Notes: generated by a model from the letters alone, not told the origin. Numbered from the stretch's first letter, positions 1 to 7,614 are shown. The stretch: DNA of 12,030 bases from an uncultured Oscillospiraceae bacterium (GCA_944385065.1 CALWVX010000033.1:1-12030); one strand, 5' to 3'. Made by a program: numbers and translations.

Positions 1-662
<662 letters not shown>

Positions 663-735
663 AAAAAACACCTCTCGGTGGCAGATTTGCATCAAAGCAT
701 CAGGACGCAATACCACATTCTAAAATATCTCATAG

Positions 736-764
736 AGTATACCATACTCGCGGGGAAGAAAAAA
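736..764 (-). promoter_or_regulatory. Probable secA promoter with extended -10
   Basis: Read on the minus strand, the -10 box is TATACT (plus positions 736-741), preceded by TGG, which makes an extended -10. Seventeen bases upstream there is only a poorly matching TTTTTT (759-764). Transcription would start near 729 and give a leader of about 67 bases. A 6-bp inverted repeat, GAGTAT-acc-ATACTC (735-749), overlaps the -10 box and could be an operator or chance. Confidence 0.5.
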
Positions 765-857
765 GAGCAAAATGTAAACTTTGCCCGTAAAACTGCCCAA
801 GAAACGGGGGGAGAAAAGGCGGGAATCCGCCATCTGTGTATAAATGTGCGCCGGAGG

Positions 858-886
858 TTGACAAAATTCTCTTCCTGTGGTAGGAT
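858..886 (+). promoter_or_regulatory. Sigma-A promoter for the glycine riboswitch/AGCS transcript
   Basis: A consensus -35 TTGACA (858-863) is separated by 17 bp from TAGGAT (881-886; 4 of 6 matches). The predicted start near 893 lies about 20 bases before the first glycine aptamer, as expected for a riboswitch-controlled transcript. Confidence 0.75.
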
Positions 887-910
887 ACACCTACAATCAC
901 ATAGACAGAC

Positions 911-990
911 GAAACGTCCAGGAAAACGGCTTGACGGCCTGCCGAAGGAGTAACACTCTCAGGTTTCCCCCGGGGATGAGGACTGGACGC
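911..990 (+). promoter_or_regulatory. Glycine riboswitch, aptamer I of a tandem pair
   Basis: The P1 stem is CGTCCAG (915-921) paired perfectly with CTGGACG (983-989). Inside it are the conserved glycine-aptamer blocks GCCGAAGGAG (941-950), CACTCTCAGG (954-963) and ATGAGGACTGG (976-986). A 9-base linker (990-998) joins it to aptamer II, the short spacing typical of tandem glycine riboswitches, where the two domains dock. The Rfam glycine model would be the decisive test; the motif match by eye is strong. Confidence 0.93.
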
Positions 991-997
991 GGATGTG

Positions 998-1080
998 ACT
1001 CTGGAGAAGCCCGATTTCCGGGTGCCGAAGGTGCAAAGCGGCCGACAGGCTGCCAATCTCTCAGGCAAAAGGACAGAGAA
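998..1080 (+). promoter_or_regulatory. Glycine riboswitch, aptamer II of a tandem pair
   Basis: P1 pairs CTCTG (999-1003) with CAGAG (1074-1078). The ligand-binding core shows GCCGAAGGTGCAA (1024-1036), CTCTCAGG (1058-1065) and GGACAGAG (1071-1078), the hallmark sequences of the glycine class. It is followed by a 9-bp hairpin (1087-1107, loop AAT) and then an intrinsic terminator, so control is probably by premature termination. Whether glycine turns the transporter on or off cannot be told from sequence alone. Confidence 0.95.
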
Positions 1081-1122
1081 AAATCACAGGCGCTTAATAA
1101 GCGTCTGCGGTTGATCTTCTTC

Positions 1123-1153
1123 AGAGCGGCTGAACAGGCCGTTCTTATTTTTT
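1123..1153 (+). terminator. Riboswitch expression-platform terminator
   Basis: AGAGCGGC (1123-1130) pairs with GCCGTTCT (1138-1145), an 8-bp stem with one G-T pair and a 7-base loop, followed by a T-rich run with T6 at 1148-1153. It lies between aptamer II and the transporter start, where an expression platform should be. Confidence 0.85.
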
Positions 1154-1217
1154 GCCCCTGTTCCAGTCTGTCCCGGCGTCTGGCATGCGCAAAAGGTTTT
1201 GGAGGGAGAATAGAGAG

Positions 1218-2609
1218 ATGTTATTGGAGATTGTACAAACCATCAACTCGTATCTGTCGGACTACATCCTGGTCTTCCTGCTGATCGGGGTGGGCCTGTG
1301 GTACACCATCCGCACCCGGTTCGTCCAGGTCCGCTGCTTCGGCGAGGGCATGAAGAAGCTGTTCGGCAACCTGTCCCTGCGGGGCGGCCGGCACGAGCAC
1401 GGCATGAGCTCGTTCCAGGCTCTGGCCACCGCCATCGCCGCCCAGGTGGGCACCGGCAACATCGTGGGTTCCGCCGGAGCGATTCTGACCGGCGGCCCGG
1501 GCGCCATTTTCTGGATGTGGATCATCGCCTTCTTCGGCATGGCCACCATTTACGCCGAGGCCACCCTGGCCATTCAGACCCGCCGCAAAGGCAATGACGG
1601 CAGCTATCACGGCGGCCCGGTGTACTATATCCGCACCGCCTTCCAGGGCGGTTTCGGCAAGTTCCTGGCCGGATTCTTCGCCGTGGCCATCATTCTGGCC
1701 CTGGGCTTCATGGGCTGTATGGTGCAGTCCAACTCCATCGGTTCCACCTTCCAGACGGCCTTCAACGTGCCCAGCTGGATCGTGGGCATCGCCCTGGTGG
1801 TGATCTGCGGCTTCATTTTCCTGGGCGGCATTCAGCGGCTGGCCTCGGTAAACGAGAAGCTGGTCCCCATTATGGCCGTCATCTTCCTGCTGGGCGCCGT
1901 GGCTGTGCTGATCGTGCGCATCCAGTACATCCCTGAGACCTTCGCCATGATTTTCCGCTATGCCTTCGAACCCCAGGCCATCATTGGCGGCGGTTTCGGC
2001 GCCGCCCTGAAGACCGCCATCAGCCAGGGCGCCAAGCGCGGCCTGTTCTCCAACGAGGCCGGTATGGGCTCCACCCCCCACGCCCACGCCCAGGCCAACG
2101 TCACCGACCCCCACGATCAGGGTGTGGTGGCCATGGTCAGTGTGTTCATTGACACGTTCATCGTCCTTACCCTCAACGCTCTGGTGATTATCTCCACCCT
2201 GTATACCGCCGACGGCCCGCTGGCCGGCGGCTATGTGGGGGAGGTCACCAGTCAGCTGAACAGCGCCAATCTGGCCCAGACCGCCTTTGGTACGGTGATG
2301 GGAACGGAGGCGGGCTCCGTTTTTGTGGCCATCTGTCTGTTCTTCTTTGCCTTCTCCACCATTCTGGGATGGAACCTGTTCGGCAAGCTGAACGCGATTT
2401 ACCTCTTCGGCCAGAAGAGTACTGTGGTTTATACTGTGGTGGCGCTGGTCTTCATTTTCCTGGGCACGGTTACCTCCAACGATCTGGTGTGGGCCCTGAC
2501 TGATATGTTCAACTTCCTCATGGTCATCCCCAACGCTGTTGCTCTGTTTGCCCTGACCAAAATGGTGCTGCGCACCACCCACGGTGTGGGCGTGAAAAGG
2601 AAGAAATAA
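1218..2609 (+). CDS. Sodium:alanine/glycine symporter, AGCS family
   Basis: This is an inner-membrane amino acid carrier that uses a Na+ (or H+) gradient to take up small amino acids such as alanine or glycine. The 463-residue length fits the family. Family marks are the FQALATAIAAQVGTGNIVG segment (residues 66-84, substrate/ion-site loop) and the signature GAKRGLFSNEAGMGSTPHAH (271-290), with about ten hydrophobic segments, among them roughly 14-30, 96-118, 149-169, 187-204 and 216-234. I chose the ATG at 1218 because GGAGGG lies 11 bases upstream. A longer in-frame start (TTG at 1152) would sit inside the terminator's T run. The glycine riboswitch upstream points to glycine as signal and probable substrate. 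A terminator at 2627 ends a monocistronic unit. Confidence 0.95.
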   Translation: MLLEIVQTINSYLSDYILVFLLIGVGLWYTIRTRFVQVRCFGEGMKKLFGNLSLRGGRHEHGMSSFQALATAIAAQVGTGNIVGSAGAILTGGPGAIFWMWIIAFFGMATIYAEATLAIQTRRKGNDGSYHGGPVYYIRTAFQGGFGKFLAGFFAVAIILALGFMGCMVQSNSIGSTFQTAFNVPSWIVGIALVVICGFIFLGGIQRLASVNEKLVPIMAVIFLLGAVAVLIVRIQYIPETFAMIFRYAFEPQAIIGGGFGAALKTAISQGAKRGLFSNEAGMGSTPHAHAQANVTDPHDQGVVAMVSVFIDTFIVLTLNALVIISTLYTADGPLAGGYVGEVTSQLNSANLAQTAFGTVMGTEAGSVFVAICLFFFAFSTILGWNLFGKLNAIYLFGQKSTVVYTVVALVFIFLGTVTSNDLVWALTDMFNFLMVIPNAVALFALTKMVLRTTHGVGVKRKK

Positions 2610-2626
2610 TTCTGCGGAAACGTAAG

Positions 2627-2662
2627 ACCGCGCTGCCGGCTGCTGCCGGCGGCGCGGTTTTT
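2627..2662 (+). terminator. Intrinsic terminator of the AGCS gene
   Basis: ACCGCGCTGCCGGC (2627-2640) pairs with GCCGGCGGCGCGGT (2645-2658), 14 bp with one G-T pair and a TGCT loop. It runs directly into a T5 tract (2658-2662). Confidence 0.93.
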
Positions 2663-2695
2663 GCGTCGGGTTAGCCGCGCGCGGCGCTTCTGTCC

Positions 2696-2724
2696 TTTAC
2701 CCAGTCGTCGGGGTGTGGTATGAT
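2696..2724 (+). promoter_or_regulatory. Probable rlmD promoter with extended -10
   Basis: TTTACC (2696-2701) is separated by 17 bp from TATGAT (2719-2724), which is preceded by TGG, giving a full extended -10 (TGGTATGAT). It lies just after the upstream terminator and about 30 bases before the rlmD start codon. Confidence 0.7.
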
Positions 2725-2759
2725 AGAAGACAACTGAGAGAAGAGGGAGGTCTGGAACC

Positions 2760-4118
2760 ATGGCCGACTGGAGAAAGAATACAGTTCACACGCTGGAGAT
2801 TACCGGCTATACCGCCGAGGGGATGGGGGTGGCCCGCCTGGAGGGACGGGTGGTATTCATCCCCGGCACCATTCGGGGGGAGCAATGGCGGGTTCGGCTT
2901 GTAAAAGTGAATCGGAATATGGCCTGGGGCAAGGGAGAGGAGCTTCTGCGTCCCTCGGCGCAGCGGATCCAAGCGGACTGCCCCCTGTACGGCCGGTGCG
3001 GCGGCTGTCAGTTCCGGCATATGACTTATGAGGAGGAACTGCGGGCCAAAGAGGGGCGAATTCGGGATGCGCTCACCCGTTTGGGAGGGATAGATGGTAT
3101 CCTGTCCGGAGTAATAGGCGCGGATCATACGGAACGTTATCGAAACAAGGTCCAATTCCCCGTGTCAGCAGAAAAGAATGGGCTGGCGGTAGGGTATTAT
3201 CGGGCCCGCAGCCACCAGGTACTGGACGCACCGGACTGCCTGCTCCAGCCCCCGGCCGTGACCAGACTGCGCGCCGCCTTCCGGGCGTGGATGGAGGAAT
3301 TCCAGGTTCCGCCCTATGAAGAGAAGACCGGGGAGGGGCTGGTCCGCCACCTGTATGTGCGCACCAATCGGGCGGGAGAGAGTCTGGTGTGCGCAGTGGT
3401 CAACGGGGACAGTCTGCCGGAGGAGGGGTCGCTGACGGAGTGGCTCCGCCGGGCCGATCCGGGTCTGGCAGGTGTGGTGCTGAACACCAATACCAGAGAC
3501 ACCAACGTGATCCTGGGAGAACAATACCGCACCCTGTGGGGCCGGGACTGGCTGGAGGAAGAGCTGTGCGGGCTGTCGTTCCGCCTGTCCGTCCCGTCCT
3601 TTTTCCAGATTAACCGGGCTCAGACGGAGAAGCTCTATCAGATCGCGCTGGAATTTGCCGGCCTGACGGGGACGGAGACCGTATTGGACCTGTACTGCGG
3701 GATTGGGACCATCTCCCTGGCTCTGGCCCGCCGGGCAAAGCGGGTGATCGGGGCGGAAATTGTGCCCCAGGCGGTGGAGGACGCCCGGGCCAATGCCCGG
3801 CGAAATGCCCTGACCAACGCGGAGTTCTTCTGCGGCGATGCGGGCGCGGTGGCGGAAAAGCTGGCCCGGGAAGGGGTGAGTCCCCAGGTGATCTGCGTGG
3901 ACCCGCCCCGCAAGGGGTTGGCTCCGGAGGTGCCTGCCGTTCTGGCGGGGATGGGGCCGGAGCGGATCGTCTATGTGTCCTGCGATCCGGCCACTCTGGC
4001 CCGGGATGTGAAACGGCTGGGGGAGCTGGGCTATCAGGCGGTGAGGGCCAGAGGGGTGGACTTGTTCCCCCGGACGGCGCATGTGGAGACGGTTGCGCTG
4101 CTGGAGAAAAAAGAATAA
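2760..4118 (+). CDS. rlmD: 23S rRNA (uracil-5-)-methyltransferase, RlmD/RlmCD family
   Basis: This is an S-adenosylmethionine-dependent enzyme that makes 5-methyluridine in 23S rRNA (U1939; the Gram-positive RlmCD form also modifies U747). The 452 residues show a TRAM RNA-binding domain (about 7-60), an iron-sulfur cysteine set C74, C80, C83 and C160, the SAM motif VLDLYCGIGTISLALA (308-323), DPPRKG (381-386), and the nucleophile C408 in YVSCDPATLARD followed by HVETV (441-445) with the likely general base E443. All key residues are present. GAGGGAGG at 2743-2750 fixes the ATG at 2760. It stands alone between a terminator and a convergent terminator. TrmA-type tRNA methylation is less likely because of the TRAM domain and the 4Fe-4S cysteines. 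RlmD versus RlmCD target range cannot be told here. Confidence 0.94.
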   Translation: MADWRKNTVHTLEITGYTAEGMGVARLEGRVVFIPGTIRGEQWRVRLVKVNRNMAWGKGEELLRPSAQRIQADCPLYGRCGGCQFRHMTYEEELRAKEGRIRDALTRLGGIDGILSGVIGADHTERYRNKVQFPVSAEKNGLAVGYYRARSHQVLDAPDCLLQPPAVTRLRAAFRAWMEEFQVPPYEEKTGEGLVRHLYVRTNRAGESLVCAVVNGDSLPEEGSLTEWLRRADPGLAGVVLNTNTRDTNVILGEQYRTLWGRDWLEEELCGLSFRLSVPSFFQINRAQTEKLYQIALEFAGLTGTETVLDLYCGIGTISLALARRAKRVIGAEIVPQAVEDARANARRNALTNAEFFCGDAGAVAEKLAREGVSPQVICVDPPRKGLAPEVPAVLAGMGPERIVYVSCDPATLARDVKRLGELGYQAVRARGVDLFPRTAHVETVALLEKKE

Positions 4119-4126
4119 AGCAAAAA

Positions 4127-4163
4127 TCCGGCCGGGAGAGGATGCATTCCTCTCCCGGCCGGA
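4127..4163. terminator. Shared terminator between convergent rlmD and hutI
   Basis: A perfect 16-bp inverted repeat, TCCGGCCGGGAGAGGA (4127-4142) and its complement (4148-4163), with a 5-base loop. On the minus strand it is followed by TTTTTGCTTTATTC, so it is a proper intrinsic terminator for hutUI. On the plus strand it starts 8 bases after the rlmD stop but lacks a T run, so its strength in that direction is uncertain. Confidence 0.88.
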
Positions 4164-4198
4164 CTATCTTCGAGTGGGCTGAAATTGCGCTGCAGCGG

Positions 4199-5485
4199 TC
4201 AGGACGGTTCAGATTCCAGAATGCGGCCGTCCCGAGCCACAACTTTACCTTTTTTGATAACGGTCTGCACGTGGTTGCGGCCGAATTTGTAGATCACATC
4301 TTCAAAGGTCTCCACGTCCAGAATCAGCAGGTCGGCCACCTTGTCCACATCCAGCACGCCGCGGTCATCCAGGGTGAGGGCCCGGGCCCCGCCGTAAGTG
4401 GCGGCCCGGAAGGCCTCGGCGGGGGAGAAGCCGTTCTGGCGGCAGGCCAGCGTGAGGACCACCTGCATGGACTCCATCCAGCAGCCGGGGTTGCAGTTGG
4501 TGGCCAAAGCCATGGTCATGCCGCAGTCCAGCATGGGGCGGGCGTTGGCCACATGGGGGTGCTTCACGGCAAAGTCGGTGCCCGGCAGGATCACGCCTAC
4601 AACTCCCGCGTCCCGCAGCTTGGGCATGACGGACAGAGGGGTGTAGTTCAGGTGTCCGGCGTTGGCCATCTTCATCTCGGCGGCCAGCGCGGTGGCTCCG
4701 ATGTCGGAGTAACAGTCGGCGTGGATCGAGGGGATCAGGCCGTGGTCCACACCGCAGGACAGAATGCGCTCGGCCTCGGCGGCGGTGTAGTTGCCCTCGT
4801 CCACCCAGACGTCGTTGAAGGAGGCCATGCGGAAGGCGGCCACCTGGGGGATCATCTCCTGACACAGCTGGTCAATATACCACTCCTTGGATTTGCCCTC
4901 TGCCCAGCCGTGTCCGCCCAGGAAGGTGGGCACAATATCCAGGGGCAGGGTGGCGCTGAGCAGCCGGTTGACCTCCAGCATCTTCATCTCGGAGGGAAGG
5001 GTAAAGCCGTAGCCGCTCTTGCTTTCGATGGTGGTGGTGCCGGTGACGACCATGTTGCGCATCCGCCGCTCGGTGCGATTGGCCAGCACCTCCACCGGCG
5101 TGTCCCGGGTCATGTTCACGGAGGCGTAGATGCCGGTGGGAATCCCCAGCTTCTTCAGCGTTTCGGGCCGGGGGTCGGTGAGCTTGACGGCGTACTCCGC
5201 CACCCGGGAGCCGCCGAACACCACATGGGTGTGGCAGTCCACAAATCCGGGCATGACAACCTTGCCGGCGGCGCTGATGCGCTCCACGCCCTCCAGGTTG
5301 CCGGCGGCCTTTTCCACCTCTTCCCGGGAGCCGACGGCTTTGATGCGGTCATCTTCAATATAGAGCCAGCCGTGTTCCACCATGCCCACATCGTGGTTGC
5401 TCTCGCCGCGCATGGTGAGCATCTGGGCGGCGTCTTCGATGATCAGACGGCGCTTTTCCTGTTCGTTTTGTTCCTTTGCTTGCAT
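4199..5485 (-). CDS. hutI: Imidazolonepropionase-like amidohydrolase (HutI family), active site atypical
   Basis: HutI opens the ring of 4-imidazolone-5-propionate to give N-formimino-glutamate in histidine breakdown. The 428 residues (family about 400-420) show the amidohydrolase metal motif HTH (H85, H87) in PGFVDCHTHVVFGG, ESKSGYGF (154-161), H192 in FLGGHG, H255 in HADC and H278 in AGHL. The C-terminal VADLLIL...GRNHVQTVIKKGKVV matches HutI well. Two positions are unusual. From memory of characterised HutI proteins, HADE carries a catalytic Glu and ATDFNPG a metal-ligand Asp; here they read C258 (HADC) and N330 (ATNCNPG). The AAC codon for N330 is at 4496-4498. The GGGGGA ribosome site 7 bases upstream supports the start. 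It is second in an operon after hutU, 109 bases apart, and ends at a strong terminator. It may be a divergent HutI or a paralog acting on a related ring. Confidence 0.85.
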   Translation of the reverse strand: MQAKEQNEQEKRRLIIEDAAQMLTMRGESNHDVGMVEHGWLYIEDDRIKAVGSREEVEKAAGNLEGVERISAAGKVVMPGFVDCHTHVVFGGSRVAEYAVKLTDPRPETLKKLGIPTGIYASVNMTRDTPVEVLANRTERRMRNMVVTGTTTIESKSGYGFTLPSEMKMLEVNRLLSATLPLDIVPTFLGGHGWAEGKSKEWYIDQLCQEMIPQVAAFRMASFNDVWVDEGNYTAAEAERILSCGVDHGLIPSIHADCYSDIGATALAAEMKMANAGHLNYTPLSVMPKLRDAGVVGVILPGTDFAVKHPHVANARPMLDCGMTMALATNCNPGCWMESMQVVLTLACRQNGFSPAEAFRAATYGGARALTLDDRGVLDVDKVADLLILDVETFEDVIYKFGRNHVQTVIKKGKVVARDGRILESEPS

Positions 5486-5523
5486 AGCGTTTCCCCCTTT
5501 TATGTCTTGATCTGAAACGGGGC

Positions 5524-5556
5524 AGAAAGGGCGATGGATGGACCATCGCCCTTTCT
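5524..5556 (-). other. Perfect hairpin in the hutU-hutI spacer
   Basis: AGAAAGGGCGATGG (5524-5537) and its exact complement (5543-5556) form a 14-bp stem with a 5-base loop. On the minus strand it is followed by GCCCCGTTTC rather than a T run, so it is not a clean terminator. It may cause partial termination or protect the hutU mRNA end, lowering hutI relative to hutU. It is the only notable structure in this 109-base gap. Confidence 0.6.
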
Positions 5557-5594
5557 ACCAGTGAAGTGGGAAGAAGAGAGGTATCGATTAAGAA

Positions 5595-7367
5595 TCAGCG
5601 GACATACTCGCCCTCGGGGCCGAAGGTCACCTTGTCGGCGGGCTCCCACCACAGAGGAATCTTGATGCTCTCGCCGCCGGCGATCTTGCCCTTGCCGTTG
5701 CAGACGTCCTTGGCGGTCTGATAGCCGGCCTGAGCGTGACGCACCACGCCGATACCGGAGTCGGTGGTCATGCAGGCGGCCAGACGGAAGTCGGCCTCGT
5801 CGGTGCCGTCGGCGATCATGGTCACGCCGGTGTGGACGGCCTCACCCATGGAGTAGTTGGCCTGGATGGCGATCAGGTCGCACATGGCAGCGCAGTCAAG
5901 CAGACCATTGAGCATCGGCCAGTCGGAGATGTAGTCGCCGCCGTCGGGCATGTTCTCGGACTCGAAGGTGGGGTTCACGATGGAGCCGGAGTCCAGGTTG
6001 TCGCGGGAGAAGGCCACGGGGCCCTTGATCTCGCCCTTCTTGATCAGGTCGTTGACGGCCAGACCGAAGCGCTTGCGCTCGCCGAAGCCCATGTAGCAGA
6101 TACGGGCGGGCAGAGCCTCGATGGGCAGGTGCTTCCGGGCCAGGTTGATCCAGCGCTCCACCAGAGCGTCGCCCTTGCAGACTTCCAGAGCCAGATCGTC
6201 CAGACGAGCCAGATCGGCGGGATCGCCGGAGATGCAGGTCCAGCGGAAGGGGCCGCGGCCCTCGCAGAACAGGGGACGGATGTAGGCGGCCACAAAGCCC
6301 TCGATCTGCTTGGCCTCCTTCTCGGGCATACCGGCGTCCATGCACTCCTTACGGATGCTGGTGCCGTACTCAAAGGCCTCGACGCCGCGCTTCTTGAACT
6401 CGATCATGGCGCGCAGCTGGCGCTTCATGGTCTCACGGGCGTCGTGCAGGTACTGCTCGCGGTGCTCGCCGCGGTACACGTCAGCCTGCTCGCCGGTGTA
6501 GCCGGAGGGGATATAGGAGATGGGGTCGTGGCAGGGGCACATCTCGGTGACCACGGCGGGGATATAGTTCTTGGCCAGAGCCTCCTCGAAGATGTCGGCA
6601 GCGTTGCCAACCACACCGATGGAGATGGGATCGTCCTTGGCCACGTGCTCCTGAGCGATCTTCCAGGCCTCGTCCAGAGAGTGGACCTTCATGTCCATGT
6701 AGTTCTTGGAGATACGGCGGTCGATGACGCGCTCGTCAGCGTCAGCCAGGATGACCACGGCGCCGTGCATCTTGCCGGCCCAGGTCTGGTTGCCGCCCAT
6801 GCCGCCGGCACCAGCAGTCAGGAAGATCTTGCCGTGCATGTCGTTCTCCCAGCCCTTCTTCAGGACGATGGCGGACAGGGTCTCGAAGGTGCCCTCGATC
6901 ACGCCCTGAGTGCCGATGTACTCCCAGGGAGCGGCGGTGTACTGGGCGAAGATGGTCAGGTTCTTGTCCTGCAGGTCATAGAAGCGCTCCCAGGTGGCCT
7001 TCATGATGTTGGTGGTGGCCATGACAACGCGGGGAGCCAGGTTGTGGGTCTTGAAGACCGCCACGGGCATACCGGACTGGACAACCAGAGTCTCGTCATT
7101 CTCCAGATCCTTCAGAGCCTGGATGATGGCATAGTAGGACTCCCAGTTCCGGGCGCACTTGCCGTTGCCGCCGTAGATGACCAGCAGCTCGGGAATCTCG
7201 GCGTTCTCCATGTTGTTCTCCAGCATGCGCAGGATGGTCTCCTGCTTCCAGCCCTTGCAGCGCAGAGTCTCGGGCTTGTCGAAGCCGCCGCGCTGAGCCT
7301 TCACGGAGAAGAGAACCTCGGGCTTGCCGGCCTGGGGGGCGTACATATTACCGCCGTTCATAGACAT
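5595..7367 (-). CDS. hutU: Urocanate hydratase family protein (HutU-like), divergent
   Basis: Urocanase adds water to urocanate, using tightly bound NAD+, to give imidazolonepropionate. At 590 residues it is longer than the usual 550-560, with a C-terminal tail (about 558-590, GKIAGGESIKIPLWW...). Family marks kept: YGGNGKCARNW (65-75), VVQSGMPV (95-102), TAGAGGMGGNQ (184-194), VGNAADIF (253-260), LPARICYMGFGER with the presumed catalytic C424, SRDNLDSGS (454-462) and DGTDEA (520-525). Departures: the canonical DQTSAHDP NAD-binding block is EMCPCHDP (275-282), and the glycine loop GGGVGMG is replaced by QANYSMGE (502-509). Cofactor contacts therefore differ from the well-studied enzymes. The ATG at 7367 is chosen because GGAGGA lies 8 bases upstream; the second in-frame Met is too far. 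It is first in the hutUI operon and divergent from the SARP-like regulator. It could be a clostridial urocanase clade or a paralog for a modified urocanate. Confidence 0.88.
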   Translation of the reverse strand: MSMNGGNMYAPQAGKPEVLFSVKAQRGGFDKPETLRCKGWKQETILRMLENNMENAEIPELLVIYGGNGKCARNWESYYAIIQALKDLENDETLVVQSGMPVAVFKTHNLAPRVVMATTNIMKATWERFYDLQDKNLTIFAQYTAAPWEYIGTQGVIEGTFETLSAIVLKKGWENDMHGKIFLTAGAGGMGGNQTWAGKMHGAVVILADADERVIDRRISKNYMDMKVHSLDEAWKIAQEHVAKDDPISIGVVGNAADIFEEALAKNYIPAVVTEMCPCHDPISYIPSGYTGEQADVYRGEHREQYLHDARETMKRQLRAMIEFKKRGVEAFEYGTSIRKECMDAGMPEKEAKQIEGFVAAYIRPLFCEGRGPFRWTCISGDPADLARLDDLALEVCKGDALVERWINLARKHLPIEALPARICYMGFGERKRFGLAVNDLIKKGEIKGPVAFSRDNLDSGSIVNPTFESENMPDGGDYISDWPMLNGLLDCAAMCDLIAIQANYSMGEAVHTGVTMIADGTDEADFRLAACMTTDSGIGVVRHAQAGYQTAKDVCNGKGKIAGGESIKIPLWWEPADKVTFGPEGEYVR

Positions 7368-7460
7368 AGTACAGTTCCTCCATTCAAAATAATTATTTTA
7401 GTTTGGTTGTTGATGCTTTGTTTACACAGGCGATACTGTGCAGCTCACAAGTACGGCTTT

Positions 7461-7492
7461 ATCATACCCCAAGACTGTCGATAGGGTGTCGA
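7461..7492 (-). promoter_or_regulatory. hutUI promoter with SARP-type heptamer repeats
   Basis: On the minus strand the order is heptamer TCGACAC (plus 7486-7492), 4-bp spacer CCTA, heptamer TCGACAG (7475-7481), 8-bp spacer TCTTGGGG, then the -10 box TATGAT (7461-7466). The place for a -35 box 17 bp upstream of the -10 reads ACACCC, a poor match, so the promoter should need an activator. Heptamers with a 4-bp gap, the last one 8 bp from -10, are the arrangement described for Streptomyces SARP targets. Transcription would start near 7454, giving an 87-base leader with a small hairpin (7425-7440) and a 14-bp AT palindrome (7386-7399). Confidence 0.72.
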
Positions 7493-7498
7493 TAAAAA

Positions 7499-7578
7499 CG
7501 GGCGATAGCGGGAATCTGCACAAAATATTTCGTCGATAGGTGCCTTTTTCTTGTCGAAAGGCGAAAAGCAATCGACAC
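7499..7578. promoter_or_regulatory. Further TCGA heptamer sites in the divergent spacer
   Basis: Besides the promoter pair, the spacer holds minus-strand heptamers TCGCCCG (7499-7505, imperfect), TCGACGA (7530-7536) and TCGACAA (7551-7557), and plus-strand TCGACAC (7572-7578), which lies 7 bases before the regulator's -35 box. The spacer has five TCGA cores within about 100 bases. They are candidate extra operators for the neighbouring regulator, perhaps for autoregulation. Nothing else gene-like is visible in 7368-7670. Confidence 0.5.
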
Positions 7579-7585
7579 AAAGGGC

Positions 7586-7614
7586 TGGACAAATAAAAGA
7601 TGGTCTATTAAAAT
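7586..7614 (+). promoter_or_regulatory. Promoter of the SARP-like regulator
   Basis: TGGACA (7586-7591, 5 of 6) and TAAAAT (7609-7614, 5 of 6) are 17 bp apart. This is a good sigma-A promoter that should work without an activator. The start would be near 7621, about 50 bases before the regulator's ATG. Confidence 0.7.

Noticed and set aside
1221..2582. Long open frame of 453 codons antisense to the AGCS gene
   Set aside because: It mirrors the transporter in a GC-rich third-position frame; the His/Gly/Gln-rich translation has no family features and no ribosome site was seen.
4142..5515. Open frame of 457 codons antisense to hutI
   Set aside because: Shadow frame starting inside the terminator hairpin, with a His/Gly-rich translation lacking any domain.
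5736..7484. Open frame of 582 codons antisense to hutU
   Set aside because: Shadow of the urocanase gene; low-complexity Val/Gly/His/Leu translation, with the true gene clearly recognised on the other strand.
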